From contig NZ_JAGGNW010000011.1 in the NCBI RefSeq assembly GCF_018614875.1, positions 914,546 through 978,545 on the forward strand: 64,000 bases of DNA, in the 5' to 3' direction. Origin of the DNA: Variovorax paradoxus (lineage in GTDB: Bacteria > Pseudomonadota > Gammaproteobacteria > Burkholderiales > Burkholderiaceae_C). The notes beneath the pieces were generated by a model. The model saw nothing but the letters and a program-made list of their open reading frames with translations, was not told the origin of the DNA and did not search any database. The translations under genes were made by a program, and so were the position numbers. How positions within the stretch are numbered: position 1 is the first letter of the stretch; each line of letters begins with the position of its first letter. Of the stretch, positions 9,208 to 18,770 are shown one piece after another.

Positions 9208-10284
9208 ATGCAGCAAACACCCTCCTCTTCTTCCTGCAGCGGCTGGCTCGGCGGCGCGATCCGCCGCATCGAGGCCGACTACCAGCGCAGTGCCGACACG
9301 CACCTGATTCCGCTGCCGCTGCCCGCGCTCGCCGCGGCCGGCATCGACCTGTACCTGAAGGACGAATCGACCCACCCCACCGGCAGTCTCAAGCACCGGC
9401 TCGCGCGTTCGCTCTTTCTCTATGCGTTGTGCAACGGATGGGTGCGCGAAGGCACCACCATCGTCGAGGCCTCGAGCGGCTCGACGGCGGTCAGCGAAGC
9501 GTACTTCGCGCGCCTACTGGGCCTGCCCTTCATCGCCGTGATGCCGCGCAGCACCTCGCCCGAGAAAGTGGCGCAGATCGCCTTCTATGGCGCGCGCTGC
9601 CACTTCGTCGACCACGCGGCGCAGGTGTACGAAGAGGCGCGCGCACTGGCCGAGCAAACCCGCGGCCACTACATGGACCAGTTCACGTATGCCGAGCGCG
9701 CCACCGACTGGCGCGGCAACAACAACATCGCCGAAAGCATGTTCCAGCAGATGGCGCGCGAGCGGCATCCAGTGCCGGCCTGGATCGTGGTGGGCGCAGG
9801 CACCGGCGGCACCAGCGCCACCATCGGGCGCTATGTGCGCTTTCGCTGCCACGACACGCAGGTGTGCGTGGCCGATCCCGAAGGCTCGGTGTTCTCGGCC
9901 TATCACCGCACCGGCGACGCCACGCTGACGGCGGCGGGCTCGCGCATCGAAGGCATCGGCCGGCCGCGCGTGGAGCCGAGCTTCATCCGCACGCTGGTCG
10001 ACCGGATGATCGAAGTGCCCAACCTCGATTCGGTCGCGGCCATGCATGCGCTGTCGGCCCTGCTCGGCCGCAAGGTGGGCCCGTCGACCGGCACCAACTT
10101 CGTCGGCATGCTGGCCATGGCGCGCGAGATGCGCGCGGCCGGCCGGCAGGGTTCCATCCTTTCGCTGCTGTGCGACGCGGGCGAGCGCTATCTGCCGAGC
10201 TATCACGATGCGGCCTGGGTCCAGAGCGCCTTCGGCGACATCGGGCCGGCACAGCAGCGCATCGACGCACTGGTCGCGGAGTGA
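9208..10284 (+). CDS. PLP-dependent L-cysteine desulfhydrase-like enzyme (Cds1 type)
   Basis: 358-residue fold-type II PLP enzyme. The cofactor lysine is K62 in [29 protein letters not shown] follows, and the phosphate loop is [14 protein letters not shown]. The overall layout resembles mycobacterial Cds1, which breaks cysteine into sulfide, pyruvate and ammonia, more than cysteine synthases. Cystathionine or other cysteine-like substrates remain possible. Its stop overlaps the ATG of the following secreted protein gene (10282-10286). Confidence 0.78.
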   Translation: MQQTPSSSSCSGWLGGAIRRIEADYQRSADTHLIPLPLPALAAAGIDLYLKDESTHPTGSLKHRLARSLFLYALCNGWVREGTTIVEASSGSTAVSEAYFARLLGLPFIAVMPRSTSPEKVAQIAFYGARCHFVDHAAQVYEEARALAEQTRGHYMDQFTYAERATDWRGNNNIAESMFQQMARERHPVPAWIVVGAGTGGTSATIGRYVRFRCHDTQVCVADPEGSVFSAYHRTGDATLTAAGSRIEGIGRPRVEPSFIRTLVDRMIEVPNLDSVAAMHALSALLGRKVGPSTGTNFVGMLAMAREMRAAGRQGSILSLLCDAGERYLPSYHDAAWVQSAFGDIGPAQQRIDALVAE

Positions 10285-11357
10285 TGCCGCCGCCTGCCTA
10301 TTCCAATGTCTCCAGGCGCAGCCTGCTGCTCTCGGCGCTGGCCGCTGCGCCCGCCGGCTGGGCGTTGCCAGCGCGCACGATGCAGTTCCCGCGCGACTTC
10401 GGCAGCCACCCCGATCTGCAGACCGAATGGTGGTACATCACGGGCCACGCAAAGACCCCGGCAGGGCGCGAGTTCGGCTTCCAGGTGACCTTCTTCCGCT
10501 CGCGCGTCGATGCGGCGCAAGGCCTGCGCTCGGCCTTCGCGGCAAAGAATCTCGTGTTCGCCCATGCGGCCGTCACCGACCTCGAAGGCCGCGTGCTGCT
10601 GCACGACCAGCGCATTGCGCGCGCGGGCTTCGGCATCGCATCGGCCAGCGAAGCCGACACCGACCTGCGCCTGCGCGACTGGTCGCTGGTGCGCAGGCAG
10701 GACGGCAGCTATTCGGCGCACATCCCGGCCGGCGAGTTCTTGCTCGACCTGCGCTTCACGCCCACGCAGCCGGTGCTGCTGCAAGGCCAGGCCGGGCTTT
10801 CGCGCAAGGGCCCTGAGGAGGCACAGGCGAGCTACTACTACAGCGAGCCCCAGCTCAAGACGCAGGGCAGGCTGGCGCTCAAAGGCCAAGCCTTCGACAT
10901 CGACGGCACCGCCTGGCTCGACCACGAATGGAGCGAGGCGCTGATGCATCCCGAGGCCGTGGGCTGGGACTGGATCGGCATGAACCTGGACGATGGCAGC
11001 GCCCTCACCGCCTTTCGCCTACGCCGCCGCGACGGCAGTGCGCTGTGGGCCGGCGGTTCGTTCCGCACACGCGATGGCGCGCTGCGCGTTTTCGGCCACG
11101 AGGAGGTGCGCTTCGACGGCACGAACGCATGGACCAGCCCGCGCACGCAGGCAAGGTACCCGACCCGGTGGCGCGTGCAGACCCCTTCGGGCAGCTTCGA
11201 GGTGCGCGCCCTGCTCGACGACCAGGAGCTCGACAGCCGCGGCTCTACCGGTGGCGTGTACTGGGAAGGCGTGAGCGACCTGCTCGATGCGCAAGGCCGC
11301 CGCGTCGGCCGGGGCTACCTTGAGATGACCGGCTACGCCGCGCCGCTGCGGCTCTGA
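10284..11357 (+). CDS. AttH/CrtC-like secreted hydrolase family protein
   Basis: 357 residues. The N-terminus carries a twin-arginine-like signal (SRRSLLLSALAAAPAGWALP), so export, possibly folded, is likely. The family marks are HPDLQTEWWYITGH near the N-terminus, the central TAWLDHEWSEAL and the W-rich segment VGWDWIGMNLDDG. Relatives are annotated as lipocalin-like carotenoid 1,2-hydratase/AttH proteins and are often next to LolE-like ABC permeases, which are absent here. It overlaps the Cds1-like gene by 1 base and is probably co-translated with it. Confidence 0.78.
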   Translation: MPPPAYSNVSRRSLLLSALAAAPAGWALPARTMQFPRDFGSHPDLQTEWWYITGHAKTPAGREFGFQVTFFRSRVDAAQGLRSAFAAKNLVFAHAAVTDLEGRVLLHDQRIARAGFGIASASEADTDLRLRDWSLVRRQDGSYSAHIPAGEFLLDLRFTPTQPVLLQGQAGLSRKGPEEAQASYYYSEPQLKTQGRLALKGQAFDIDGTAWLDHEWSEALMHPEAVGWDWIGMNLDDGSALTAFRLRRRDGSALWAGGSFRTRDGALRVFGHEEVRFDGTNAWTSPRTQARYPTRWRVQTPSGSFEVRALLDDQELDSRGSTGGVYWEGVSDLLDAQGRRVGRGYLEMTGYAAPLRL

Positions 11358-11454
11358 GGGCCGCGCAGCCGCCGGCCTGTCATCACGCCGTCATGCCGGT
11401 CCCCTGAACTCGGCTTTTTCGACACTCGCACGACGCACGTGCGCCAAGGCTTGA

Positions 11455-11907
11455 ATGAACAGAACCCGGCTCATCGCGCTGCTGATGGTCGTCCTGGCCG
11501 CCGCGGGGATTGCATGGGCATTCGCAGCCGCGCGGCCCGCTCCGCCGGCGATGAATGCAGTGCTCGAAATCCGCTGGCACGCCAACGGCATCATCCTCCA
11601 GGGCGCGGTGAGAGACGCAGCCACGCAGCACACGCTGGTGGAAGGCGCGACCGCAAGGCTCGGCGGCGAAGCCGACCAGGTGGTGGACTGGCTGGACATC
11701 GCGCCCGCGGCGCTGCCGGTGGCGGATGCCGCGGCGCTCGCCAGCCTGATCCGCCTGGGGCAGGAGGGCTGGCACCTGCAGCGCAAAACCGACAGCGGAT
11801 GGCTGGCCGTGCAGTCGCCCGAGGACGGGCGCAGCGCCCAGGCCGGGAACCTGCTGCAGCGCGCCTTCGGCTCCGGCGTGGCCATTCGCCTGGTTCCCCT
11901 GCCCTGA
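11455..11907 (+). CDS. Hypothetical exported protein, 150 aa
   Basis: An N-terminal hydrophobic segment (about residues 5-25, LIALLMVVLAAAGIAWAF) acts as a signal or membrane anchor. The rest is soluble and contains EIRWHANGIILQGAVRDAATQHTLVEGA, which resembles a BON-like or OmpA-associated strand-helix module (residues 36-65), but the match is weak. No catalytic motif is visible. It lies alone between the AttH-like gene and the 5'-nucleotidase. Confidence 0.6.
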   Translation: MNRTRLIALLMVVLAAAGIAWAFAAARPAPPAMNAVLEIRWHANGIILQGAVRDAATQHTLVEGATARLGGEADQVVDWLDIAPAALPVADAAALASLIRLGQEGWHLQRKTDSGWLAVQSPEDGRSAQAGNLLQRAFGSGVAIRLVPLP

Positions 11908-11989
11908 CGGCTCTCCCGCACGAGGGCGGTCACGGCGACGTCATCTGCCATCGCCAGCATGCGCTGCATTCCATCAAGAGGAGAGGCTC

Positions 11990-13822
11990 ATGCACGCATC
12001 GTTGAAACATCTCGCCCTGGCCGGGGTTGTCCTGGCCACCCTGTCCGCCTGCGGCGGAAGCGGCAATTCGAACGGGTTCATTCCGTTCCTCCCGCCGCCC
12101 GCACCGGCGCCGGCGCCATCCCCGGCGCCGGCCCCAGCCACGCCCGGCAGCATGGACGTGAAGCTCATTGCCTTCAACGACCTGCACGGCAACCTCGAGC
12201 CGCCCAGGCTTTCCATCACCGCGCCGGCCAAGAACGGCGGCACGGTCCCGGTGCCCGCCGGCGGCGCCACGTACCTCGCTTCGGCCATCGCGTCGCTCAA
12301 GGCGAAGAACGAGAACAATGCCGTGGTCTCCGCCGGCGACATGATCGGCGCTTCGCCGCTGGTCTCGGCGCTGTTCCTCGACGAACCGACCATTGAAGCG
12401 GTGAACGCGATGAAGATCGACTTCAATGCGGTCGGCAACCACGAATTCGACAAGGGCCAGACCGAACTGCTGCGCATGAAGAACGGCGGCTGCGCCAAGA
12501 ACACCCCGCTGGAGCCCTGCCGCGTGAACAAGGCCTTCCCGGGCGCGAACTTCGGCTTCCTGGCGGCCAACACCGTGAAGACCGACGGCACCACGCTGTT
12601 CCCCGCCACGGGCATGAAGACCTTCACGAAGGACGGCGCCACCGTGAAGGTGGCGTTCATCGGCATGACGCTCAAGGGCACGCCCAGCATCGTGACGCCG
12701 GCCGGCGTCGCGGGCCTGAGCTTCAAGGACGAAGCGGACACGGCCAACGCGCTGATTCCGCAGCTGAAGGCCCAGGGCGCCGACGCCATCGTGGTGGTGG
12801 TCCACGAAGGCGGCACCACCACCGTCGGCTACAACGACAAGAGCTGCGCCGGCCTGAGCGGCGACATCCTGCCGATCCTCGACAAGCTCGACCCGGCCGT
12901 CGACGTGGTGATCTCGGGCCACACGCACCGCTCCTACGTCTGCGACTACGGCAAGACCAATCCGGCCAGGCCTTTCCTGCTGACGAGCGCCGGCCAGTAC
13001 GGCACCTTGCTGACCGACATCAACCTGACGATCGACACGCGCACCCGCAAGGTCACGGCCAAGTCGGCCGACAACGTGATCGTCCAGGGCGAGGCCTACA
13101 CGAGCGGCGCGAACACCGTCGCGCTGACCGACCAGTACCCCGTGTTCGGCAAGAACCAGGAAGTGGCCGCACTCGTCAGCCAGTACCTTTCCGTGGCGGC
13201 CCCGCTGGTGCAGCGGGTGGTGGGTTCGCTTTCCGGCCCGGCCACGCGCACGCAGACGGCATCCCGCGAAAGCGTGCTCGGCAACCTGATCGCCGATGCG
13301 CAGCTTGCCGCGACCAGCGCCAGCAACAAGGGCGGCGCGCAGATCGCGTTCATGAACCCGGGCGGCGTGCGGGCCGACCTTGTGCCGGCCGGCGACGGCA
13401 GCGTGACCTATGGCCAGATCTTCAGCGTGCAGCCCTTCGGCAACAGCCTGGTCGTGAAGACGATGACCGGCGCGCAGATCAAGGCCGTGCTCGAGCAGCA
13501 GTTCAACAGCGGCAGCAACACGGTCGCCTCGCCGAGGGTGCTGCTGCCTTCGCGCAGCCTGAGCTACAGCTACAGCCTCTCGGCGCCCGCGGGCTCCCGC
13601 ATCGGCAACATGGCGCTCAACGGAACCGCGATGACCGACGGCGCGAGCTACCGCGTGACGATGAACAGCTTCCTGGCCACCGGCGGCGACAACTTCACGG
13701 TCTTCAACCAGGGCACCGACATGCTCGGCGGCGACCAGGACGTGGACGCGCTCGAGGCCTACATCAAGGCGAACAGCCCGCTGGCGCCGCCCGCAGCCAA
13801 CCGCATCACCGTGCTGCCCTGA
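11990..13822 (+). CDS. 5'-nucleotidase / metallophosphatase lipoprotein
   Basis: 610 residues. A signal peptide with lipobox LSAC (Cys21) is followed by a Pro/Ala linker (about residues 33-52). The metallophosphatase domain shows NDLHGN (64-69), AGDMIGASP, GNHEFD and GHTHRS, which supply the two-metal site. The C-terminal 5'-nucleotidase domain includes ESVLGNLIADA, NPGGVRAD and the end motif NSFLATGGDNF. It probably releases nucleosides and phosphate from nucleotides at the cell surface or in the periplasm. A clear AGAGGAGAG ribosome-binding site precedes the ATG, and a strong terminator follows. Confidence 0.92.
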   Translation: MHASLKHLALAGVVLATLSACGGSGNSNGFIPFLPPPAPAPAPSPAPAPATPGSMDVKLIAFNDLHGNLEPPRLSITAPAKNGGTVPVPAGGATYLASAIASLKAKNENNAVVSAGDMIGASPLVSALFLDEPTIEAVNAMKIDFNAVGNHEFDKGQTELLRMKNGGCAKNTPLEPCRVNKAFPGANFGFLAANTVKTDGTTLFPATGMKTFTKDGATVKVAFIGMTLKGTPSIVTPAGVAGLSFKDEADTANALIPQLKAQGADAIVVVVHEGGTTTVGYNDKSCAGLSGDILPILDKLDPAVDVVISGHTHRSYVCDYGKTNPARPFLLTSAGQYGTLLTDINLTIDTRTRKVTAKSADNVIVQGEAYTSGANTVALTDQYPVFGKNQEVAALVSQYLSVAAPLVQRVVGSLSGPATRTQTASRESVLGNLIADAQLAATSASNKGGAQIAFMNPGGVRADLVPAGDGSVTYGQIFSVQPFGNSLVVKTMTGAQIKAVLEQQFNSGSNTVASPRVLLPSRSLSYSYSLSAPAGSRIGNMALNGTAMTDGASYRVTMNSFLATGGDNFTVFNQGTDMLGGDQDVDALEAYIKANSPLAPPAANRITVLP

Positions 13823-13844
13823 GCGGGCTTGCTCCAGATGCGAA

Positions 13845-13878
13845 GAAGGCGGACAACAGGGTCCGCCTTCTTTCGTTT
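13845..13878 (+). terminator. Rho-independent terminator after the 5'-nucleotidase gene
   Basis: Perfect 10-bp stem GAAGGCGGAC / GTCCGCCTTC with a 6-base loop, followed by TTTCGTTT. It is 22 bases after the stop and ends just before livM, which converges on it, so it may also serve that operon. Confidence 0.88.
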
Positions 13879-13880
13879 CA

Positions 13881-14864
13881 TCAGGCCTTGCCTCTTCGGC
13901 GGTCGACGAAAGCGATGACCTCGCCCATGATGCCCCTGCGGAACGCGAGCACGCAGATCACGAAGATCAGGCCCGTGACCATGGTGACCGATTCGCCCAG
14001 CGTGTTGAACCAGTCGACACCGGTGAGGCGCGCCATGAAGGCGCCGAAGTCCCCCACCTTGTTCTCCAGCAGCACCACCACCGCCGAGCCCACCAGCGGG
14101 CCCGACAGCGTACCCAGGCCACCCACCAGCGTCATCAGGATCACGTGGCCCGAAGCGGTCCAGTGCACGTCGCTCAGCGAGGCAAAGCCGAGCACCAGCG
14201 TCTTGAGCGAGCCCGCCAGGCCCGACAGTGCGGCCGAGATCACGAAGGCCAGCAGCTTGAAGCGATTCACGTCGTAGCCGAGTGAAATGGCGCGCGGCTC
14301 GTTCTCCTTGATGCCCTTGAGCACCTGCCCGAAAGGCGAATGCACGGCGCGCGCAATGAGCAGGAAGGCCGCGACCACGATCACCAGCGCGACGTAGTAC
14401 ATCGTGAGGTCGTCGCGCAGATCGACGACGCCGAAGAGCTTGCCGCGCGGCACGCTCTGCAACCCGTCCTCGCCGCCGGTGAAAGGCGCCTGCAGCACGA
14501 CGAAATACATCATCTGCGCCAGCGCCAGCGTGATCATCGAGAAGTAGATGCCCTGGCGCCGGATGGCCAGCCAGCCGAACACCAGCCCCAGCAGCGCGCC
14601 GGCCAGCGTGCCGGCGATCAGGCCGAGCTCGGGTGTGAGGTGCCAGACCTTGAGCGCCTGCCCCGTGACGTAGGCCGAACCACCCAGGAACGCGGCATGG
14701 CCGAAGGACAGCATGCCGGTGTAGCCCAGCAGCAGGTTGAACGCGCAGGCGAAGAGTGCGAAGCACAGCACCTTCATCACGAACACCGGATAGAAGCCGA
14801 TGAAAGGTGCGGCGATGAGTGCCAGCAGCAGCACACCGTAGACGACGAGCGATATTTTCTTCAT
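13881..14864 (-). CDS. livM: Branched-chain amino-acid-type ABC permease LivM
   Basis: 327 residues with about 9-10 hydrophobic segments. The LivM hallmarks GYTGMLSFGHAAFLGGSAY and KENEPRAISLGYDVNRFKLLAF are intact, as is the late HVILMTLVGGLGTLSGPLVG segment. It forms the inner-membrane channel with LivH. It is the last gene of the operon (livG, livF, binding protein, livH, livM) and starts 5 bases after livH ends. The real substrate may be another amino acid, an amide or an aromatic acid, since this family is broad. Confidence 0.9.
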   Translation of the reverse strand: MKKISLVVYGVLLLALIAAPFIGFYPVFVMKVLCFALFACAFNLLLGYTGMLSFGHAAFLGGSAYVTGQALKVWHLTPELGLIAGTLAGALLGLVFGWLAIRRQGIYFSMITLALAQMMYFVVLQAPFTGGEDGLQSVPRGKLFGVVDLRDDLTMYYVALVIVVAAFLLIARAVHSPFGQVLKGIKENEPRAISLGYDVNRFKLLAFVISAALSGLAGSLKTLVLGFASLSDVHWTASGHVILMTLVGGLGTLSGPLVGSAVVVLLENKVGDFGAFMARLTGVDWFNTLGESVTMVTGLIFVICVLAFRRGIMGEVIAFVDRRRGKA

Positions 14865-14869
14865 GGGCT

Positions 14870-15745
14870 TCACTTCTCGCTGCCGAACAGGCCGGCCGGA
14901 CGAATCAGCAGCACCACGACCATGATCACGAACACCACGGTGGCCGAAGCCTCCGGATAGAACACCTTGGTGAGTCCCTCGATCACGCCGAGCCCCAGGC
15001 CCGTGAGGATGGCGCCCATGATCGATCCCATGCCGCCGATCACGACCACCGCGAACACGATGATGATGAGGTTCTGCCCCATCAGCGGCGAGATCTGGAT
15101 CACCGGCGCCGCGAGCACGCCGGCAAAGGCCGCCAGCGCCACGCCGAAGCCGTAGGTCAACGTCACCATCAAGGGCACGTTCACGCCGAAGGCCTCCACC
15201 AGCCGCGGGTTCTCGGTGCCCGCGCGCAGGTAGGCGCCGAGCCGCGTCTTCTCGATGGCATACCAGGTGGCAAAGCACACCACCAGCGACGCCACCACCA
15301 CCCACGCGCGATAGTTGGGCAGGAACATGAAGCCCAGGTTGGTGCCGCCGCTCAGTGCCTCGGGCGTGCTGTAGGCCAGGCCGGACACGCCGTACACCGA
15401 GCGGAACCCGCCCTCGATCAGCAGCGTGAGGCCCAGCGTGAGCAACAGGCCGTAGAGGTGGTCGAGCTTGTAGATCCAGCGCAGCAGCAGCCGCTCGATC
15501 AGCACGCCGAACAGCCCGACGATCAGCGGTGCCACCGCCAGCATGACCCAGTAGTTGACGTTGAAATAATTCATCGCCATCCACGACAGCACCGCCCCCA
15601 TCATGAACAGCGCGCCGTGCGCGAAGTTGATGACGTTCAGCAGCCCGAAGATCACCGCCAGCCCCAGGCTCAGGATCGCGTAGAACGACCCGTTGACCAG
15701 CCCCAGAAGGAGCTGGCTCAACAGGGCAGGCAGAGAGATATTCAT
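14870..15745 (-). CDS. livH: Branched-chain amino-acid-type ABC permease LivH
   Basis: 291 residues with about 8 hydrophobic segments. Family marks are QLLLGLVNGSFYAILSLGLA at the N-terminus, NFAHGALFMMGA, and VVIGGMGSIMGAILTGLGLG near the C-terminus. It pairs with LivM as the permease heterodimer. The downstream livM gene is 5 bases away; the binding protein gene lies 64 bases upstream. Confidence 0.92.
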   Translation of the reverse strand: MNISLPALLSQLLLGLVNGSFYAILSLGLAVIFGLLNVINFAHGALFMMGAVLSWMAMNYFNVNYWVMLAVAPLIVGLFGVLIERLLLRWIYKLDHLYGLLLTLGLTLLIEGGFRSVYGVSGLAYSTPEALSGGTNLGFMFLPNYRAWVVVASLVVCFATWYAIEKTRLGAYLRAGTENPRLVEAFGVNVPLMVTLTYGFGVALAAFAGVLAAPVIQISPLMGQNLIIIVFAVVVIGGMGSIMGAILTGLGLGVIEGLTKVFYPEASATVVFVIMVVVLLIRPAGLFGSEK

Positions 15746-15809
15746 TGGATGCGAAAACGTTTAAAGGGCGTTCTTCTTTTCAATTCGGGACGGTCGCCGC
15801 AAGCAACAG

Positions 15810-17006
15810 CTACTTCCAGAGCGCGCAGGTGCTTTCTTCCTTGGTCGTGTAGACCTGGTCGCCCGGCACCTTCTTGACGATTTTCAGCAGGTCCCACGGG
15901 CCCTTGGATTCCGAAGGCTTCTTGACCTCGGCCAGCAGCATGTCGTGCACCATGCGGCCGTCGGCGCGGATCACGCCCTTGGCGTAGAAGTCGTTGATCG
16001 GCGTCTTCTTGAGGTAGGCCATGACCTTGTCGGCGTCGGTGCTCTTCACCGCTTCCACGGCCTTGAGGTAGGCCATGGTGGCCGAGTAGTCGGCCGCCTG
16101 GATGTCGGTCGGCTTGTTCTTGGTCTTGGCTTCGTAGCGCGCGGCCCACTTGCGCGACTCGTCGTCGGCGTCCCAGTACCAGCTGGTCGTGTGCAGCAGG
16201 CCCTGCGTGGCCGGCAGGCCCAGGCTCTTGACGTCGGTCAGGAACACCAGCAGGCCCGCGATCTTCATCGACTTGTCGATGCCGAATTCCTTCGATGCCT
16301 TCATCGAGTTGATGAAGTCGCCGCCGGCGTTGGCCAGGCCCAGCACCTGCGCCTTGGAGTTCTGCGCCTGCAGCAGGAAGGACGAGAAGTCGGACGCATT
16401 GAGCGGCGCCCGCACCGTGCCCACCACCGAGCCGCCCTTGGCCTTGACGACCTTGGCGGTGTCGCCCTCCAGCGCATGGCCGAAGGCATAGTCGGCCGTC
16501 AGGAAGAACCAGCTCTTGCCACCGGTGTCGACCACGGCCCCGCCGGTGCTCTTGGCCAGCGCGACGGTGTCGTAGGCGTAGTGCACGGTGTAGGGGCTGC
16601 ACTGCGCGTTGGTCAGTGCCGAGGTGGCCGCGCCGTTGGTGAAGAACACGCGCTTCTTCTCCTGCGCCACCTTGGCGGTGGCCAGCGCAACGCCCGAATT
16701 GGTGCCCGCGAAGATCATGGTGGCGCCGGCGGTGTCGATCCATTCGCGCGCCTTCGAGGCCGCGATGTCGGGCTTGTTCTGGTGGTCGACGCTCAGCACC
16801 TCCACCGGCTGGCCGAGCACCTTGCCGCCCATGTCGTCGATGGCCATCTGGATGGCCGTTGCGCCGCCCTTGCCTTCCAGGTCGGCGTAGAGGCCCGACA
16901 GGTCGCTGATGTAGCCGATGACGACCTTCTCCTGCGCCTGCGCGGCATGGCTCGCAAGACCCGCGGCCGCGAGCATGAGAGCGATGATCTTGAGATTGGT
17001 TTGCAT
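15810..17006 (-). CDS. Periplasmic branched-chain amino-acid-type binding protein
   Basis: 398 residues, Peripla_BP_6 family. The start at 17006 gives a signal peptide cut near SHAAQAQ; the mature protein begins EKVVIGYISDLSGLYAD. It also contains VEVLSVDHQNKPDIAASKAR and FFLTADYAFGHALEGD, typical of this family. It delivers a small molecule to the LivHM permease. Ligand identity cannot be read from the sequence; similar proteins bind branched-chain amino acids, amides or aromatic acids. It sits between livF and livH in the operon. Confidence 0.88.
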   Translation of the reverse strand: MQTNLKIIALMLAAAGLASHAAQAQEKVVIGYISDLSGLYADLEGKGGATAIQMAIDDMGGKVLGQPVEVLSVDHQNKPDIAASKAREWIDTAGATMIFAGTNSGVALATAKVAQEKKRVFFTNGAATSALTNAQCSPYTVHYAYDTVALAKSTGGAVVDTGGKSWFFLTADYAFGHALEGDTAKVVKAKGGSVVGTVRAPLNASDFSSFLLQAQNSKAQVLGLANAGGDFINSMKASKEFGIDKSMKIAGLLVFLTDVKSLGLPATQGLLHTTSWYWDADDESRKWAARYEAKTKNKPTDIQAADYSATMAYLKAVEAVKSTDADKVMAYLKKTPINDFYAKGVIRADGRMVHDMLLAEVKKPSESKGPWDLLKIVKKVPGDQVYTTKEESTCALWK

Positions 17007-17064
17007 GGTGTCTCCTGGGACGGTTGAGAGAGTCAACTAAAAAAATCTGTTGGCGCGGGCGCGG

Positions 17065-17781
17065 CTACACGCCCAGCAGCTCGCCGAGCACGGGCATCTT
17101 GGCCTCGAGTTCCCTGGCGCCGAAAGCCTCGACCATGCGGCCGTGCTCCATCACGTAGAAGCGGTCGGCCAGCGGCGCGGCAAAGCGGAAGTTCTGCTCC
17201 ACCATCACGATGGTGTAGCCCTTGCCGCGCAGGGTGTGGATCATCCGGGCGAGCGCCTGCACGATCACCGGCGCCAGGCCTTCGGAAATCTCGTCGAGCA
17301 GCAGCAGCCTGGCGCCGGTGCGCAGGATGCGCGCCACCGCCAGCATCTGCTGCTCGCCGCCCGACAGCCGCGTGCCCGGGCTGTGGCGGCGCTCGGCCAG
17401 GTTGGGAAACATCTCGTAGATCTCGGCCACCGACATGCCCTGCCCCGCGCCCTTGGCGCTCTTGAGCGGAGGCGGCAACAGCAGGTTCTCTTCGGCCGAG
17501 AGGCTGGCGAAGATGCCGCGCTCTTCCGGGCAATAGCCGATGCCCAGGTGCGCAATGCGGTGCGTGGGCATGCCGATGGTCTGCACGCCGTTGACTTCGA
17601 TGCTGCCCTTGCGCGAGCCGGTCAGGCCCATGATGGCGCGCAGCGTGCTGGTGCGTCCGGCGCCGTTGCGCCCGAGCAGCGTGACGACCTCGCCCGGCTG
17701 CACCACCATGTCGACGCCGTGCAGCACGTGCGATTCGCCGTACCAGGCCTGGAGGCCCTTGATTTCCAACGCGGCGGTCAT
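17065..17781 (-). CDS. livF: ABC ATPase LivF with arginine in place of the Walker A lysine
   Basis: 238 residues. The signature LSGGEQQMLAVARIL and Walker B LLLLDEISEGLAP are normal for LivF. The Walker A loop reads GRNGAGRTS: the usual lysine before Thr is arginine, read directly from a CGC codon. Such a change often weakens ATP hydrolysis, though in a heterodimer with LivG (whose Walker A is intact) transport may persist. It starts 1 base after livG ends. Confidence 0.9.
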   Translation of the reverse strand: MTAALEIKGLQAWYGESHVLHGVDMVVQPGEVVTLLGRNGAGRTSTLRAIMGLTGSRKGSIEVNGVQTIGMPTHRIAHLGIGYCPEERGIFASLSAEENLLLPPPLKSAKGAGQGMSVAEIYEMFPNLAERRHSPGTRLSGGEQQMLAVARILRTGARLLLLDEISEGLAPVIVQALARMIHTLRGKGYTIVMVEQNFRFAAPLADRFYVMEHGRMVEAFGARELEAKMPVLGELLGV

Positions 17782-17782
17782 G

Positions 17783-18553
17783 TCAATGCGCCCCTTGCAG
17801 CTGGCCGTCGGTGGTGCCCATGTAGGCCTCCATCACCTGCGGATTCTTCGAGACTTCGGCATAAGGCCCTTCGGCCAGCACGGCGCCGCGCTGAAGCACC
17901 GTGATGGTGTCGGCAATGGTCGAGACCACGCTCATGTTGTGCTCGACCATCAGGATGGTGCGGCCGGCCGACACGCGCTTGATGAGTTCGGCCACGCGGG
18001 CCACGTCTTCATGGCCCATGCCCTGCGTCGGCTCGTCGAGCAGCATCAGTTCGGGGTCCATCGCCAGCGTGGTGGCAATCTCGAGCGCGCGCTTGTGGCC
18101 ATACGGCAGGTTCACCGTGAGTTCGTCCGCTTCGTGCGCCAAGCCGACTTCGGCGAGCAGTTCGCGGGCGCGCGCATCGAGCGGCTTCAGCGTCTTCTCG
18201 CTCTTCCAGAAGTGGTACGAGGTGCCCAGCGCGCGCTGCAGCCCGAGGCGCACGTTCTCGAGCAGCGTGAGGTGCGGGAACACCGCCGAGATCTGGAACG
18301 AGCGGATGATGCCGCGCCGCGCGATCTGCGCCGGCCGTTCGCGCGTGATGTCCTGGCCGTTGAAGAGAATGGTGCCGGCAGTCGGCTCCAGGAACTTGGT
18401 GAGCAGGTTGAAGCAGGTGGTCTTGCCGGCGCCGTTGGGGCCGATCAGCGCATGGATCGAGCCGCGCACCACGGAGAGATCGACCTTGCTGACCGCAGTG
18501 AACCCTTTGAATTCCTTGGTGAGCTGGCGTGTTTCGAGGATGACGTCGCTCAT
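17783..18553 (-). CDS. livG: ABC ATPase LivG
   Basis: 256 residues. Walker A GPNGAGKTT is intact, Walker B is ELMLLDEPTQGMG, and the signature is the LivG-type LPYGHKRALEIATTLA. The family insert around GIIRSFQISAVFPHLTLLEN is present. It is the first gene of the operon and partners LivF in energising LivHM. The 217-base divergent gap to the AGE epimerase gene must hold the operon promoter, but I see no convincing -35/-10 pair. Confidence 0.92.
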   Translation of the reverse strand: MSDVILETRQLTKEFKGFTAVSKVDLSVVRGSIHALIGPNGAGKTTCFNLLTKFLEPTAGTILFNGQDITRERPAQIARRGIIRSFQISAVFPHLTLLENVRLGLQRALGTSYHFWKSEKTLKPLDARARELLAEVGLAHEADELTVNLPYGHKRALEIATTLAMDPELMLLDEPTQGMGHEDVARVAELIKRVSAGRTILMVEHNMSVVSTIADTITVLQRGAVLAEGPYAEVSKNPQVMEAYMGTTDGQLQGAH

Positions 18554-18770
18554 CTCGCGAAGTCGCCTGGATTCAGGAAAGATATGTCGGTCATGCGGTC
18601 CATCTCATCGCGCCACTGTCGAGCGCGGACTGATTGTTGGTGGCCGCCTCTCGCTTGCATACTGGGGCAAATGCCTATGCTGCAGTGCAACCTGCCTTCG
18701 CCGGACGCCAGCGGCAGCGCGCGACTGTCGTCACAATGACAATGCCCCCGTTGGTTTCGAACCCCAGCCC

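Noticed and set aside
9429..11357. 642-residue frame that includes the AttH-like protein
   Set aside because: Its first half is an off-frame reading of the Cds1-like gene; the Tat-type signal starts at 10284.
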